Assembly (NCBI GenBank): GCA_963837635.1
Contig: CAWINY010000007.1
Coordinates: forward strand, 372,001-436,000
Source of the DNA: CAWINY01 sp963837635
Lineage (GTDB): Bacteria > Acidobacteriota > Terriglobia > Terriglobales > Acidobacteriaceae
Reading direction: 5' to 3'
Length of the DNA: 64,000 bases
Below, one piece after another: positions 51,030 to 60,225 of this stretch (positions within the stretch are counted from its first letter, which is position 1; every line of letters starts with the position of its first letter). The notes under the pieces were generated by a model. The model had not been told where the DNA came from. It ran no database searches and saw only the letters and a list, made by a program, of their open reading frames with translations. The translations under genes were made by a program, and so were the position numbers.

Positions 51030-51542
51030 GTGAAATCAACAGCAATAACCCCATCACCTGTAATTTCCACGCTGATCAAGGATGATCCTTTCCTGGCGCG
51101 TATGGCGGAGTTGCAGCAGTCGATTGCCCGCCGCGCCTTTGACCTCTTCACATGGAGTGGATTTACTGAGGGCCATGATCTCGACGACTGGCTGAAAGCC
51201 GAATCCGAACTGTTGCAGCCGGTGCCGTTGGAGGTCACAGAAACCGACGATGAAGTCATGGTGCGTGCCGAGGTGCCGGGCTTCACTGAGAAAGACATGC
51301 AGGTCAAAGTGGATGCTCACCGAGTCTTCATTACCGGCAAGCGGGAGGAGTCCTCTGAAAAGAAGAAGGGCAAGACAATCTACGCTGAACGGCAGTCGAA
51401 TGAGATCTGCCGGGAATTCGACCTGCCCGCGGAGATCGATCCCGAAAAAGTGACAGCCGAGCTCAAGGATGGCGTGCTTGAGATTAGCCTCGTGAAACGT
51501 GCACCGAGTAAGATCGTGGCCATAACCAGCAAGGCGGCGTAA
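51030..51542 (+). CDS. Hsp20/alpha-crystallin small heat-shock protein
   Basis: 170 residues, GTG start with GGGAGGAA upstream. The N-terminal region contains an RIAFDLFTWSGFTEGHDLDDW-like amphipathic segment; the alpha-crystallin domain runs from PVPLEVTETDDEVMV to VEISLVKRA, with AEVPGFTEKDMQVKV and the ADL-to-GVLEISL closing strand. It is a chaperone that holds unfolded proteins. It probably shares the operator-driven transcript of the USP upstream, as in HspX. Confidence 0.94.
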   Translation: MKSTAITPSPVISTLIKDDPFLARMAELQQSIARRAFDLFTWSGFTEGHDLDDWLKAESELLQPVPLEVTETDDEVMVRAEVPGFTEKDMQVKVDAHRVFITGKREESSEKKKGKTIYAERQSNEICREFDLPAEIDPEKVTAELKDGVLEISLVKRAPSKIVAITSKAA

Positions 51543-51592
51543 GCAGTTGTCCAAGGGAAACTGAACCTAAGTCACATTTCTGAATTGATGCA

Positions 51593-51621
51593 AGGCCGGA
51601 GGTGGCGTGTACTTCCGGCCT
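51593..51621 (+). terminator. Terminator after Hsp20
   Basis: AGGCCGGA (51593-51600) and TCCGGCCT (51614-51621) form an 8-bp stem followed by a pyrimidine-rich tail (CTTCTTCT). Confidence 0.65.
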
Positions 51622-51834
51622 CTTCTTCTACTTCGTTCAATCCAGTCGAATCAGCCGATGCTCATCCGAGACGGAGCGTCCGGCGTCCTTTCAGGGAGCC
51701 GTACCTTTCGGGTTGTTTGCCGATCAGGCCATGCTTCGGCTAACGAGCACCGCAGCCTCGCTTCCTTGACCGAAAATCACACGATGTCGTGACTGGGAGC
51801 ACAGACAGGTCTCCCGGCAAGGAGCTTAATGCGC

Positions 51835-51850
51835 GACTGAACGGTCAGTC
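51835..51850. promoter_or_regulatory. Probable TetR operator
   Basis: GACTGA-ACGG-TCAGTC, a 6-4-6 inverted repeat ending 3 bp before the tetR ATG. Its position suggests autorepression. A degenerate GTGA-N6-GCAC site lies at 51789-51802. Confidence 0.65.
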
Positions 51851-51853
51851 AGA

Positions 51854-52564
51854 ATGGCCAGCCATCCTGCAGTCCGAAGGAATGTGAAGCGGGCGCCGGC
51901 GTTACCCAGCCGGAAAGTGAATCTGCGGCGTCGCGAAGAGATTCTTGCGGCAGCTTTCGAAGAGTTCGCGGCTAACGGATTTGCAGGTGCTCGCCTGGAG
52001 GATATGGCGCAGCGGGCGGGCGTCGGGAAAGGGACGATCTACCTCTACTTCAAGAACAAAGAAGCGTTGTTTCGGGCCGTCCTACGCGGCCTCATTCATG
52101 ATGTCTTTCGCCAGTTTCAGGTCCTTGCGCGAACCTTCGCCGGGTCGGCGGAAGAACTGGTTCGCAACGTGCTATCGCGGCAGTATGCCGGGATCGTGAA
52201 GAATCCCAAAGCTCGCGCGATGTTTCGCCTGCTGATCGCCGAAAGCCACAAGTTTCCTCAACTCGCCGATGTCTACTTCCGGGAGGTAATTACGCCAGGG
52301 GTTAATGCGCTGCGCCTCGTGATCGACAAGGGCATGGCTTCTGGTGAGTTTCGTAAGACGAAGATCGCGGAGTTTCCTCAGGTTCTTGTTGGCCCTGCAG
52401 TGCTTGCCGTTGTATGGGCGCTGATTCTGGGTGAGCGACAGCAGCTCGATCTGGATGGCTATATGGAAGCCCACGTTGAATTGCTGCTGCATGGCTTAAG
52501 TAAAGGAGACGGTCGTCCCCCGAATGGTGCGTACGATTTGCTCAGCGCAGGGGAGAGGCGATGA
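51854..52564 (+). CDS. TetR/AcrR-family repressor of the efflux operon
   Basis: 236 residues. The N-terminal helix-turn-helix is canonical (ILAAAFEEFAANGFAGARLE then MAQRAGVGKGTIYLYFKNKE). The ligand domain ends near residue 220. It overlaps the outer-membrane factor gene by 4 bp, so it is cotranscribed with the efflux genes. The order TetR-HlyD-ABC-ABC2-ABC2 resembles the E. coli cecR-ybhGFSR operon. Likely releases its operator when an exported compound binds. Confidence 0.92.
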   Translation: MASHPAVRRNVKRAPALPSRKVNLRRREEILAAAFEEFAANGFAGARLEDMAQRAGVGKGTIYLYFKNKEALFRAVLRGLIHDVFRQFQVLARTFAGSAEELVRNVLSRQYAGIVKNPKARAMFRLLIAESHKFPQLADVYFREVITPGVNALRLVIDKGMASGEFRKTKIAEFPQVLVGPAVLAVVWALILGERQQLDLDGYMEAHVELLLHGLSKGDGRPPNGAYDLLSAGERR

Positions 52565-53956
52565 GACAGAGTGCGTTTCGCGCTGCGCTGTCGCTGGCCA
52601 TCCTCCTGGCATGGAGAGTCGATCTCGCCGCGCAACAACTCTCTCCGCTACGACTGACGCTCAAGGACGCGATTACGCTGGCGCTAAAGAACAATCTCGG
52701 GGTGCGCATCGCCAACACACAAGTGAATGAGGCGGCAGGGACTCGCGAGCGACAGCACGCCGCACTCCTGCCGCATGTGTCTGGTGACGCACTGGCAAAC
52801 GAGCAGAACCGCAACTTGGCTGTGCTCGGGGTTTCCGTGCCGGGACTCCCGACCACGGTGGGGCCGTTTTCTTACTACGATTTCCGCATCGCGGCCAGCC
52901 AACCGGTGATCAATCGGCAAGCCTACTTCAATTGGCGGGCCAGCCGCAGCCAGGAACAGGCGGCGAAACTTAACTATCAAGATGCGCGCGACCTGGTGAT
53001 CCGGCAAACAGCTGGCTATTACCTGGATGGTGAATCGACCTTGACCGAGGTCCAAGCTGCGGAATCCAGGGTTGCCACCTCAGAGGCGCTGGACAAACTA
53101 GCGCGAGACCAGCACAACCAAGGTCTGGCAACAGCCATCGACGTGGTTCGCGCGCAGGTACAACTGGCGCGTGACCGGCAAAGCGTGTTGGTAGCCCGTG
53201 ACAACTATCAGACTTCCTTGCTTGTCCTGGCGCGCTTTCTCGGACTGCAGCCTGGCGCGCTTTCTCGGACTGCAGCCTGGCGCGCCGCTCGAGCTGGCCG
53301 AGCAATTGAAATTTACGCACGTGGAAATTCCAGGCGTGGACGAGGCTGTGCACACCGCCCTTGATGCGCGCCCTGATTACCGTGCCCTGCTGTCGCAGCG
53401 CGAATCCCTATTGCAACAACAAAAAGCCTCGCGGGCCCGTTATTTCCCGACATTGTCCGTCAACGGAGATTACGGAGCACTAGGACGCACCTTCGGCACA
53501 ATGCCCGGAATCGGCGAAATCCAGGGGACGATCGCGGTGACGCTATTCGACCGGGACCGCAGCGGCGAGCTAAAGCAGCTTGAGAGCCGCATGGAGCGCG
53601 TCAACGAACAGATTGACGACTTGGCTCGGGGCATTGAGCAGGAGATCAGGAAGGCGGTCCTCGATCTCGATTCAACCGATCAGCAGGTAACGGTTACGCA
53701 AGCGGCTCTCGACCTTGCCCAGCAAGAACTACGACTGGCGGGAGACCGATTCCGCAATGGTCTGACAGACAACATCGAAGTGATCACCGCCCAAAGTTCA
53801 CTCTCGGCGGCGCAGGATGATCGTATTGCTGCGCTGGCGCGACATGCGGATGCGCGAGCCGCCTTGGCGCGTGCGCTTGGCGCAACAGAACAGAATTATC
53901 AGAACTATCTCAGCGGAACCGCCAATCAGGCACCAAGAAACCCGCTTCGCCCGTAG
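52561..53956 (+). pseudogene. TolC-type outer-membrane factor, frameshifted by a 25-bp tandem duplication
   Basis: The first part (52561 onward) has a signal peptide and the OMF repeat ALKNNLGVRIANTQVNEAAG. At 53231-53280 a 25-base unit occurs twice in tandem (RFLGLQPGA is encoded in both). Because 25 is not a multiple of three, the frame shifts and stops at 53364. Removing one unit restores RFLGLQPGAPLELAEQLKFT and an open frame to 53956, about 456 residues. The second OMF half (LDARPDYRALLSQRESLLQQ) is intact. A recent, easily reversible mutation. Confidence 0.92.
53231..53280 (+). repeat. 25-bp perfect tandem duplication
   Basis: 53231-53255 and 53256-53280 are identical (both begin CGCGCTTTCTCGG and end GCAGCCTGG), inside the outer-membrane factor gene. 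Confidence 0.97.
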
Positions 53957-53968
53957 GTGAACACAGCC

Positions 53969-54957
53969 ATGAAACGCCGATTCTTCGTTCTTTTGATTGC
54001 CGTTCTCGTGGCGGGAGGAACGGTCTGGTTTTATCACCAGTGGCTTGCTAAGCGGCCGGCAGAGAACGAATTGAAACTTTCCGGGAACATCGAGGCGCAC
54101 GAGAGTCTGGTGAATTTCAAAGTTTCGGGACGAATTGTTGACCTGCCGGTGGATGAAGGAATGACGGTGAATGCCGGAGATCTTCTGGCGCGACTGGACA
54201 GCGACGATTACCGGCAACAGGTGGAGGTGGATGAGGCCACGACGGGTGTCCGCGAACGGCAACTCGCTCTCGGCCTGGCCGGCAGCAGGACACAGGAGAT
54301 CGAAGCGGCGCGGCAGTCTGTGATCGATGCCCAGGCAGACCTCGAGCAGAAACAGAAAGACTTCGCACGCTACGATGCCCTGTATCGACTGGACGAGATT
54401 ACCGGTCAGGTCCGCGATCAAGGCGCTACGGCCGTAACTCGTTCCCAGGCTACCCTGGAGCGCGCTCAGCAGGTCTACAACGAGCTGGTCGAAGGAACGC
54501 GAAAAGAAGAGCTTGCGGTTGACCGTTCGAACGTCCGCCAGGCGCGCCAGAACCTCGGCATGTCCCGCATCCGTTTGGGCTACACGGTGCTGCGCGCGCC
54601 GTTCACGGGAGTCGTGCTGGTTCGGCAGGCGGAACTCGGTGAGGTTGTATTGCTGGCCACGCCGATCGTAACCCTGGCCGATCTGGATCACATCTGGCTG
54701 CGGGTATATCTGCCGGAAACCGAGCTGGGCAAGGTGCACTGGGGCAGAATGTGGAAGTCCGCGCCGATACCTATCCCGGCAAGGTCTATCACGGACGAGT
54801 CTCAGTCATTTCCTCGGAAGCGGAGTTCACGCCCAAGAGCGTGCAGACGGAAAAGGAACGCGTCACGCTGGTATATCGGATCAAGGTAGACGTGGAGAAT
54901 CCCAACCACGAGTTAAAGCCGGGTATGCCTGCGGACGCCTATATCAAGCTGAAGTAG
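53969..54957 (+). pseudogene. HlyD-type membrane-fusion protein, one-base frameshift
   Basis: ATG 53969 begins a membrane anchor (FFVLLIAVLVAGGTVWFY), then the biotinyl-lipoyl half GNIEAHESLVNFKVSGRIVDL, the coiled-coil hairpin and the second half LRAPFTGVVLVRQAELGEVV. Near 54745 one base appears lost: adding one restores HWGQNVEVRADTYPGKVYHG, and the frame then runs to 54957. The corrected protein is about 330 residues, as in YbhG. It could be a sequencing error, but the adjacent outer-membrane factor is broken too. Confidence 0.88.
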
Positions 54958-54968
54958 CGGGGTGCGCC

Positions 54969-55925
54969 ATGGATTCTTCCACGCCGGCGATCGCTGTATC
55001 CGGGCTCATGAAGCGCTTTGGCCAGTTGCGCGCTGTGGATCGCCTGAGTTTCGAGGTGCATCCCGGGGAAATTTTCGGTCTTGTGGGGCCCGATGGCGCC
55101 GGGAAAACGACAACGCTTCGCATCTTGGCGGGCGTGCTTGCCGCCGACGCCGGAGCCGTGACCATCGCCGGTCACAATGTACTGCAGGATCCCGAGGGCG
55201 CCAAGCACGACCTCAGCTACATGCCGCAGCGATTTGGTCTTTATGACGACCTGACCGTGGATGAGAACATTCGATTCTACGCGGATGTGTTCGGGGTCGA
55301 GCGTAAGAGGCGGGATCAACACGCGACGGAATTGCTGGCCGCGGCCGGCCTGGAAGAGTTTCGCGGCCGATTGGCAGGGAATCTTTCTGGAGGAATGAAG
55401 CAAAAACTCGGCCTGGTATGCGCGCTGATTCACACCCCGCGCGTCATTCTGCTGGACGAGCCAACCAATGGAGTCGATCCGGTTTCGCGGCGTGATTTCT
55501 GGCGTATTCTCTATTCCCTCGTGGCCGGCGGCGTCGCCATCTTGACTTCCACTTCCTACCTGGATGAAGCGGAGCGCTGCCACCGGGTCGGTCTCCTCTA
55601 TCGTGGTCACATGATGTTCTGCGACCCCCCCCAGGAGCTGAAGAAGAAATTTCCGGGCGGGGTGCTCGTGATTCGGGCTCCGGAGCCAAACCTCATTCGC
55701 GCCGCGCTCGTGGGCGCTGCGATGGTACGAGACACTCTGCTTGTCGGCGATCGAGTCCACTCCTTTGTCGATGATGCCGGTCGCCGGCTGCCTGAGCTTC
55801 GTGCCTATCTCGACGCCAAGGCAGTCGCATACCAGTCCGTCGAAGAGGTCGCACCGAGTATCGAAGATCTGTTTGTTTCAGCAGTCGAAGGAGAGGCGGC
55901 AGTTAGCTTGCCGCTGCAGGCGTGA
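54969..55925 (+). CDS. ABC transporter ATP-binding protein (first)
   Basis: 318 residues: Walker A GPDGAGKTT, Q-loop MPQRFGLYDDLT, signature LSGGMKQKLGL, Walker B VILLDEPTNGVDP and the H-loop region replaced by TSTSYLDEAERC. It corresponds to the N-terminal half of the YbhF double ATPase. It is coupled to the next gene by a 4-bp overlap. Confidence 0.93.
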   Translation: MDSSTPAIAVSGLMKRFGQLRAVDRLSFEVHPGEIFGLVGPDGAGKTTTLRILAGVLAADAGAVTIAGHNVLQDPEGAKHDLSYMPQRFGLYDDLTVDENIRFYADVFGVERKRRDQHATELLAAAGLEEFRGRLAGNLSGGMKQKLGLVCALIHTPRVILLDEPTNGVDPVSRRDFWRILYSLVAGGVAILTSTSYLDEAERCHRVGLLYRGHMMFCDPPQELKKKFPGGVLVIRAPEPNLIRAALVGAAMVRDTLLVGDRVHSFVDDAGRRLPELRAYLDAKAVAYQSVEEVAPSIEDLFVSAVEGEAAVSLPLQA

Positions 55926-56875
55926 TGAACCAGAGTGCACCGTCAGTCAAGGTTGAACACTTGACCAAGCGATTCGGGACCTTCGTCGCCGTGGACGACA
56001 TCAGTTTCCAGGCGGCACGGGGAGAAATCTTTGGCTTTCTCGGCCCGAACGGCTCTGGCAAATCCACGACCATGCGTATTCTTTGCGGACTGTTGCGGCC
56101 ATCTTCCGGGCGAGCCCAGATAGCGGGGATCGATGTCGCCGCCGACCCCGAGGCGGTTCGCCAGCACATCGGATATATGTCGCAGAAGTTTTCGCTGTAC
56201 AACGACCTGCGTGTAGGGGAGAACCTTACGTTTTTCGCCGGTCTGTACAGCGTTGCCAAGAAGGATCTGCCCGGCCGGCTAGCGTGGGCTTTGCGCATGG
56301 CTGGACTGGAGGGCCGCGAGCATTCTCCCACCCGATCCCTCCCGGTAGGCTGGAAACAGCGCCTGGCCCTGGGATGCGCGGTACTCCATCGCCCGCCCAT
56401 CGTCTTTCTGGATGAACCCACTTCCGGAGTCGATCCGGTCTCTCGCCGGCAGTTCTGGGAACTGATTCACCAGATGGTAGGCGAGGGCGTCACCGTATTC
56501 GTGACCACACACTACATGGACGAAGCGGAATATTGCAATCGCCTGGCGCTTCTCGACCGCGGACGCATCGTCGCCATGGGCACTCCCACGGAGTTGAAGG
56601 GCCACCACATGAAGGGGCAGTTGCTGCTGGTCGAATGCGAGCCGCTGGGACCGGCTCTGGAATCACTCGAACGCGCTCCGGGAATCCTGGATGCCGCCGT
56701 GTTCGGAAGCAGCTTGCATGTGGTGGTGGCTGACGCGATGAGCTCAATCCCGTTCATCCAAGAAACCTTGCAGGGGAAAGGATTCCGCGTAGCTAAAGTG
56801 GAGTCAATCCCCCCGAGCTTGGAAGATGTCTTCGTGTCGCTGACATCAGCACGACAGAAAGAGACGACCGCATGA
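55922..56875 (+). CDS. ABC transporter ATP-binding protein (second)
   Basis: 317 residues: Walker A GPNGSGKST, Q-loop MSQKFSLYNDLR, an altered signature LPVGWKQRLAL in place of LSGGQ, Walker B IVFLDEPTSGVDP and H-loop VFVTTHYMDEAEYC. It corresponds to the C-terminal half of YbhF, where the altered signature is also usual. Overlaps the following permease gene by 4 bp. Confidence 0.93.
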   Translation: MMNQSAPSVKVEHLTKRFGTFVAVDDISFQAARGEIFGFLGPNGSGKSTTMRILCGLLRPSSGRAQIAGIDVAADPEAVRQHIGYMSQKFSLYNDLRVGENLTFFAGLYSVAKKDLPGRLAWALRMAGLEGREHSPTRSLPVGWKQRLALGCAVLHRPPIVFLDEPTSGVDPVSRRQFWELIHQMVGEGVTVFVTTHYMDEAEYCNRLALLDRGRIVAMGTPTELKGHHMKGQLLLVECEPLGPALESLERAPGILDAAVFGSSLHVVVADAMSSIPFIQETLQGKGFRVAKVESIPPSLEDVFVSLTSARQKETTA

Positions 56876-58002
56876 AGTGGCGGCGCATCGCGGCAATTAC
56901 CCGCAAGGAGGTCATTCAGATCCGCCGCGACCCGCGGAGTTTGCTTATCGTCTTCCTGATGCCGGTGATCCAGCTGCTTATCTACGGATATGCAGTGAAT
57001 CTGGATGTCAAGCACGTGCCGCTCTGCGTCTACGACCGCGACAGCACGCAGGTGAGTCAGGATTTGTTGAAGCATTTCCAGGCCACGGACTATTTCAATA
57101 TCGTCCGGGTTTCTGACAGCTACCGCGACGTAATCCACGAGATCGATAATGGCGCGTGCACTGTCGCTGTGGTGGTGCCGCCACAGTTTTCTGAGTCGTT
57201 GCACTCCGCTAGCCACGCTGAAATTCAGGCGCTACTGGATGCAAGCGACAGCAACACAGCCATGGTGGGCCTGGGCTACACCCAGGCGATCATGCAGGCC
57301 TATTCGGCGGAAATTCAAGTCGATTGGCAACGTAACGGCATAGGCGCAGGCGCGTCTGCCGTTAGCTTTCAGCCGAGGACGTGGTTCAACGAGGATTTGG
57401 AGAGCATGGCGAATCTTGTGCCCGGCGTAGTAGCCCTGGTCATGGCCATTGTGGGCGCTTTCCTTACATCACTGACCATTGCACGCGAGTGGGAGCGGGG
57501 CACGATGGAGCAACTCATCTCCACCCCCGTCGGGAAACTTGAAATCCAGATTGGTAAGCTCACTCCATATTTCGCCCTTGGCATGCTCGATACCTTCCTC
57601 TGCTCGGGAATGTCGGTCTGGTGGTTTCACGTCCCGTTCCGAGGACAGTGGAGCGTGCTGTTTGCCAGCTCAGCAATGTTTCTGCTGGTCGTGCTCTCTC
57701 TCGGATACTACATCTCGGTCACGGCCAAGTCCCAAGTAGGCGCAAACCAAATGGCTATGTTGGCCACGTTCCTCCCGACATTTCTGCTGTCAGGCTTCAT
57801 CTTCCCGATTGACCAGATGCCCATCCTCGTCCAGTGGATCACGCGGATCCTGCCGGGAAGGTACTACGTCAACATCGTGCGCAACGTCTTTCTAAAGGGC
57901 ACCTCGGTCTCCGTGTTGGCAGGAGATCTCACCGCCCTGGCGATCATTGCGGTTGTGCTGATTGTGCTTGCCACGCGTTCATTCCAGAAGAGGCTACAAT
58001 GA
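56872..58002 (+). CDS. ABC-2 type permease (first)
   Basis: 376 residues. TM1 near residue 23 (SLLIVFLMPVIQLLIYGYAV) follows the basic start; a large periplasmic domain lies between residues 50 and 180; then five C-terminal helices (ALVMAIVGAFLTSLTI, VLFASSAMFLLVVLSLGYYI, MAMLATFLPTFLLSGFIFPI). This is the YbhS/YhhJ layout. It pairs with the next permease for drug or lipid export. Confidence 0.92.
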   Translation: MKWRRIAAITRKEVIQIRRDPRSLLIVFLMPVIQLLIYGYAVNLDVKHVPLCVYDRDSTQVSQDLLKHFQATDYFNIVRVSDSYRDVIHEIDNGACTVAVVVPPQFSESLHSASHAEIQALLDASDSNTAMVGLGYTQAIMQAYSAEIQVDWQRNGIGAGASAVSFQPRTWFNEDLESMANLVPGVVALVMAIVGAFLTSLTIAREWERGTMEQLISTPVGKLEIQIGKLTPYFALGMLDTFLCSGMSVWWFHVPFRGQWSVLFASSAMFLLVVLSLGYYISVTAKSQVGANQMAMLATFLPTFLLSGFIFPIDQMPILVQWITRILPGRYYVNIVRNVFLKGTSVSVLAGDLTALAIIAVVLIVLATRSFQKRLQ

Positions 58003-59147
58003 GATTTCTGCAGTCCATCGCGCGCATTCGTCACATGTTGGTCAAAGAGTTTATTCAGACTCTGCGCGACCCGCACACGCGCTTTATTCTGTTTGGTCCG
58101 CCCCTGATTCAGATGGTGATCTTCGGATACGCGGCCACGATGGAAATCAGGCATGTATCCGTGGCCGTGCTGGACCTCGACAATACCCAAGAGAGCCGGG
58201 ACCTGATCACCCGCTTTTCCGCTAGTCGCTACTTCAGCATCGCGCAATACGCCGCTCGCCGTGATGAATTGCGCTATGGCATCGACCGTGGCGACTTTCT
58301 GATGGCGCTGGAGATCGATTCCGGTTTTGCGCAGCGGCTGCGTAAGGGCCAAGGCGCCACCGTGCAAGTGATTGTCGATAGCTCGAATTCGAATACCGCC
58401 CTCGTCGCCTTGGGTTACCTGACCCAGGTCGGCGCACAGTTCACGCAGTCCTATCAGAAGGACCGCATGTGGCGCATGGCCCCACAACTCGCGTCCTTTG
58501 TGCCGCAAGTCGAACTCCAAGCGCGCCCGTGGTTCAATGAAGGCTTTGAGAGCCGATGGTATTTCGTCCCCGGCGTGATCGGCAACCTCATGCTCATCAT
58601 GGTGATGAACTTGACCGCGTTTGCGGTGGTTCGGGAGCGCGAGATCGGCACGCTTGAGCAGGTAATGGTTACGCCCATCCGTCGCTGGGAGTTCATCGTG
58701 GGCAAGACGGTTCCGTATTTTCTGATTGGATGTGTGGATGCTGCGATCCTTACGCTGATCGGCACATTCTGGTTTGGCGTGCCCTTTGCCGGCCGTATCA
58801 TCGTGCTTGCCACCGGGGTCATGACCTTTCTGCTCGCGGCCCTAGGGATGGGGCTGTTGCTTTCGACTGTCGCGGCGACACAGGAACAGGCGAGAAATAC
58901 GGCATTCTTCTTTATCATGCCGGCAATTACTCTCTCCGGCTTCGGCACTCCGGTCAGCAGCATGCCCCCATTTTTCCAGCGGCTGAGTTACGTCAATCCG
59001 CTTCAGCATGTGGTGCTGATTCTTCGCAGCATTTTCCTCAAGGGGGTCGGACTTGACGTGCTTTGGCCCAACGTGATCACGATGGCTGTCTTTGCCGTGC
59101 TGACGCTGAGTGTCAGCATTCTGCGGTTCCGCAAGTCACTTGAATAG
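57999..59147 (+). CDS. ABC-2 type permease (second)
   Basis: 382 residues. ATG 57999 overlaps the previous stop (ATGA). Same topology as its neighbour, with FILFGPPLIQMVIFGYA as TM1 and a periplasmic domain containing DLDNTQESRDLITRFSASR. It corresponds to YbhR. All ABC subunits are intact while the fusion protein and outer-membrane factor are broken, so export across the outer membrane is likely impaired. Confidence 0.92.
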   Translation: MRFLQSIARIRHMLVKEFIQTLRDPHTRFILFGPPLIQMVIFGYAATMEIRHVSVAVLDLDNTQESRDLITRFSASRYFSIAQYAARRDELRYGIDRGDFLMALEIDSGFAQRLRKGQGATVQVIVDSSNSNTALVALGYLTQVGAQFTQSYQKDRMWRMAPQLASFVPQVELQARPWFNEGFESRWYFVPGVIGNLMLIMVMNLTAFAVVREREIGTLEQVMVTPIRRWEFIVGKTVPYFLIGCVDAAILTLIGTFWFGVPFAGRIIVLATGVMTFLLAALGMGLLLSTVAATQEQARNTAFFFIMPAITLSGFGTPVSSMPPFFQRLSYVNPLQHVVLILRSIFLKGVGLDVLWPNVITMAVFAVLTLSVSILRFRKSLE

Positions 59148-59169
59148 TGGGAGGGGAGCGGCGAATGGC

Positions 59170-59700
59170 ATGAAAGAGCTGAGTTTGTCCCTAGTCTATC
59201 AATTGCTCGAACCAGGCCCCGTGGTTTTGTTGACCACCGCCCGAAAAGGCCGTACCAATGTCATGACAATGTCCTGGCATATGATGGTCGAGTTCGAACC
59301 ACCGCTGGTCGCCTGTATTGTCAGCAGCGCCAACCACAGCTTTGCGATGTTGCGCGCAACTCGCGAATGTGTAATTGGCGTGCCCGCGCGGGAACTGGCG
59401 CCCAAGGTAGTAAAGGTCGGCAATTGCTCCGGTCGCCGGATCGACAAGTTCGCGGCTTTCGGATTGACACCGGTGCCAGCCGAGTACGTAGCGGCGCCTC
59501 TAATCGCCGAGTGTTTCGCCAATCTCGAATGTAAGGTAGTCGATACCGGCTTCGTAAACAAATATAACCTCTTCGTCCTGGAGGTGCTCAAGGCGTGGAG
59601 AGACCCAGCGCAGAAGAATCCCAAGACAATCCACCATCACGGATATGGCAGGTTCGTCGTTGATGGCGAGACGATTACGCTACGATCAAAAATGCGATAA
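59170..59700 (+). CDS. Flavin-reductase-like FMN-binding protein
   Basis: 176 residues of the flavin reductase/DIM6-NTAB family: PVVLLTTARKGRTNVMTMSW, PPLVACIVSSANHSF and the C-terminal HGYGRF. A GGGAGGGG stretch lies before the start. Its position at the end of the efflux operon is probably incidental. Function probably FMN-dependent redox chemistry. Confidence 0.85.
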   Translation: MKELSLSLVYQLLEPGPVVLLTTARKGRTNVMTMSWHMMVEFEPPLVACIVSSANHSFAMLRATRECVIGVPARELAPKVVKVGNCSGRRIDKFAAFGLTPVPAEYVAAPLIAECFANLECKVVDTGFVNKYNLFVLEVLKAWRDPAQKNPKTIHHHGYGRFVVDGETITLRSKMR

Positions 59701-59727
59701 TGCAGGTCCTTGAGCTAAGAACATCAA

Positions 59728-60177
59728 CTACACAGGTTGGACACGGACCGTAAGCACAGGCACTTTGCTGTTTCTTACCACGTACTCAGCAACGCTGCCT
59801 AAAAGCAGATGCGTCAGTCCAGAGCGGCCGTGGGTTCCCATCACGATCATTTCGCAGTGCAGTTCCAGCGCGGCATCCACAATCGCGGGACGCGGTGACC
59901 CTTGACGGATGAGGGTCTCAGCATCGGGTAGCAGCGCCTTTAGCGCTCCCATGCCCTTACGGGCTTGCTCGCGTAATAGGGAGAGCGGATCAAAGCCTGT
60001 CATCCCGCAACTTATCTCCGCCAAGCTGAACACGTCGATAACGTGCAGCAGAATCAGCTTCGCCCCGAATGCGTCCGCAATCGACTGTGCCCATTCCAAC
60101 GCACGGCGGGCTTGATCCGAAAAATCTGTAGCCACGAGAATTGTTGAAATATGGGGCACATCGGGGTGAGTTGTCAT
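59728..60177 (-). CDS. Single-domain universal stress protein
   Basis: 149 residues, UspA-type: STILVATDFSDQARRALEWA start, and the ATP loop MGTHGRSGLTHLLLGSVAEYVV (G-x2-G-x9-GS) with VPVLTV end. AAGGAT precedes the ATG. Its upstream region is cut after about 48 bp by the ISAzo13-like element, which may have removed its promoter; no operator is seen there. Confidence 0.93.
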   Translation of the reverse strand: MTTHPDVPHISTILVATDFSDQARRALEWAQSIADAFGAKLILLHVIDVFSLAEISCGMTGFDPLSLLREQARKGMGALKALLPDAETLIRQGSPRPAIVDAALELHCEMIVMGTHGRSGLTHLLLGSVAEYVVRNSKVPVLTVRVQPV

Positions 60178-60225
60178 GTTGATCCGATCCTTTCGCCAAT
60201 TCTGAAAGCCCTGTGGACCCCTATC

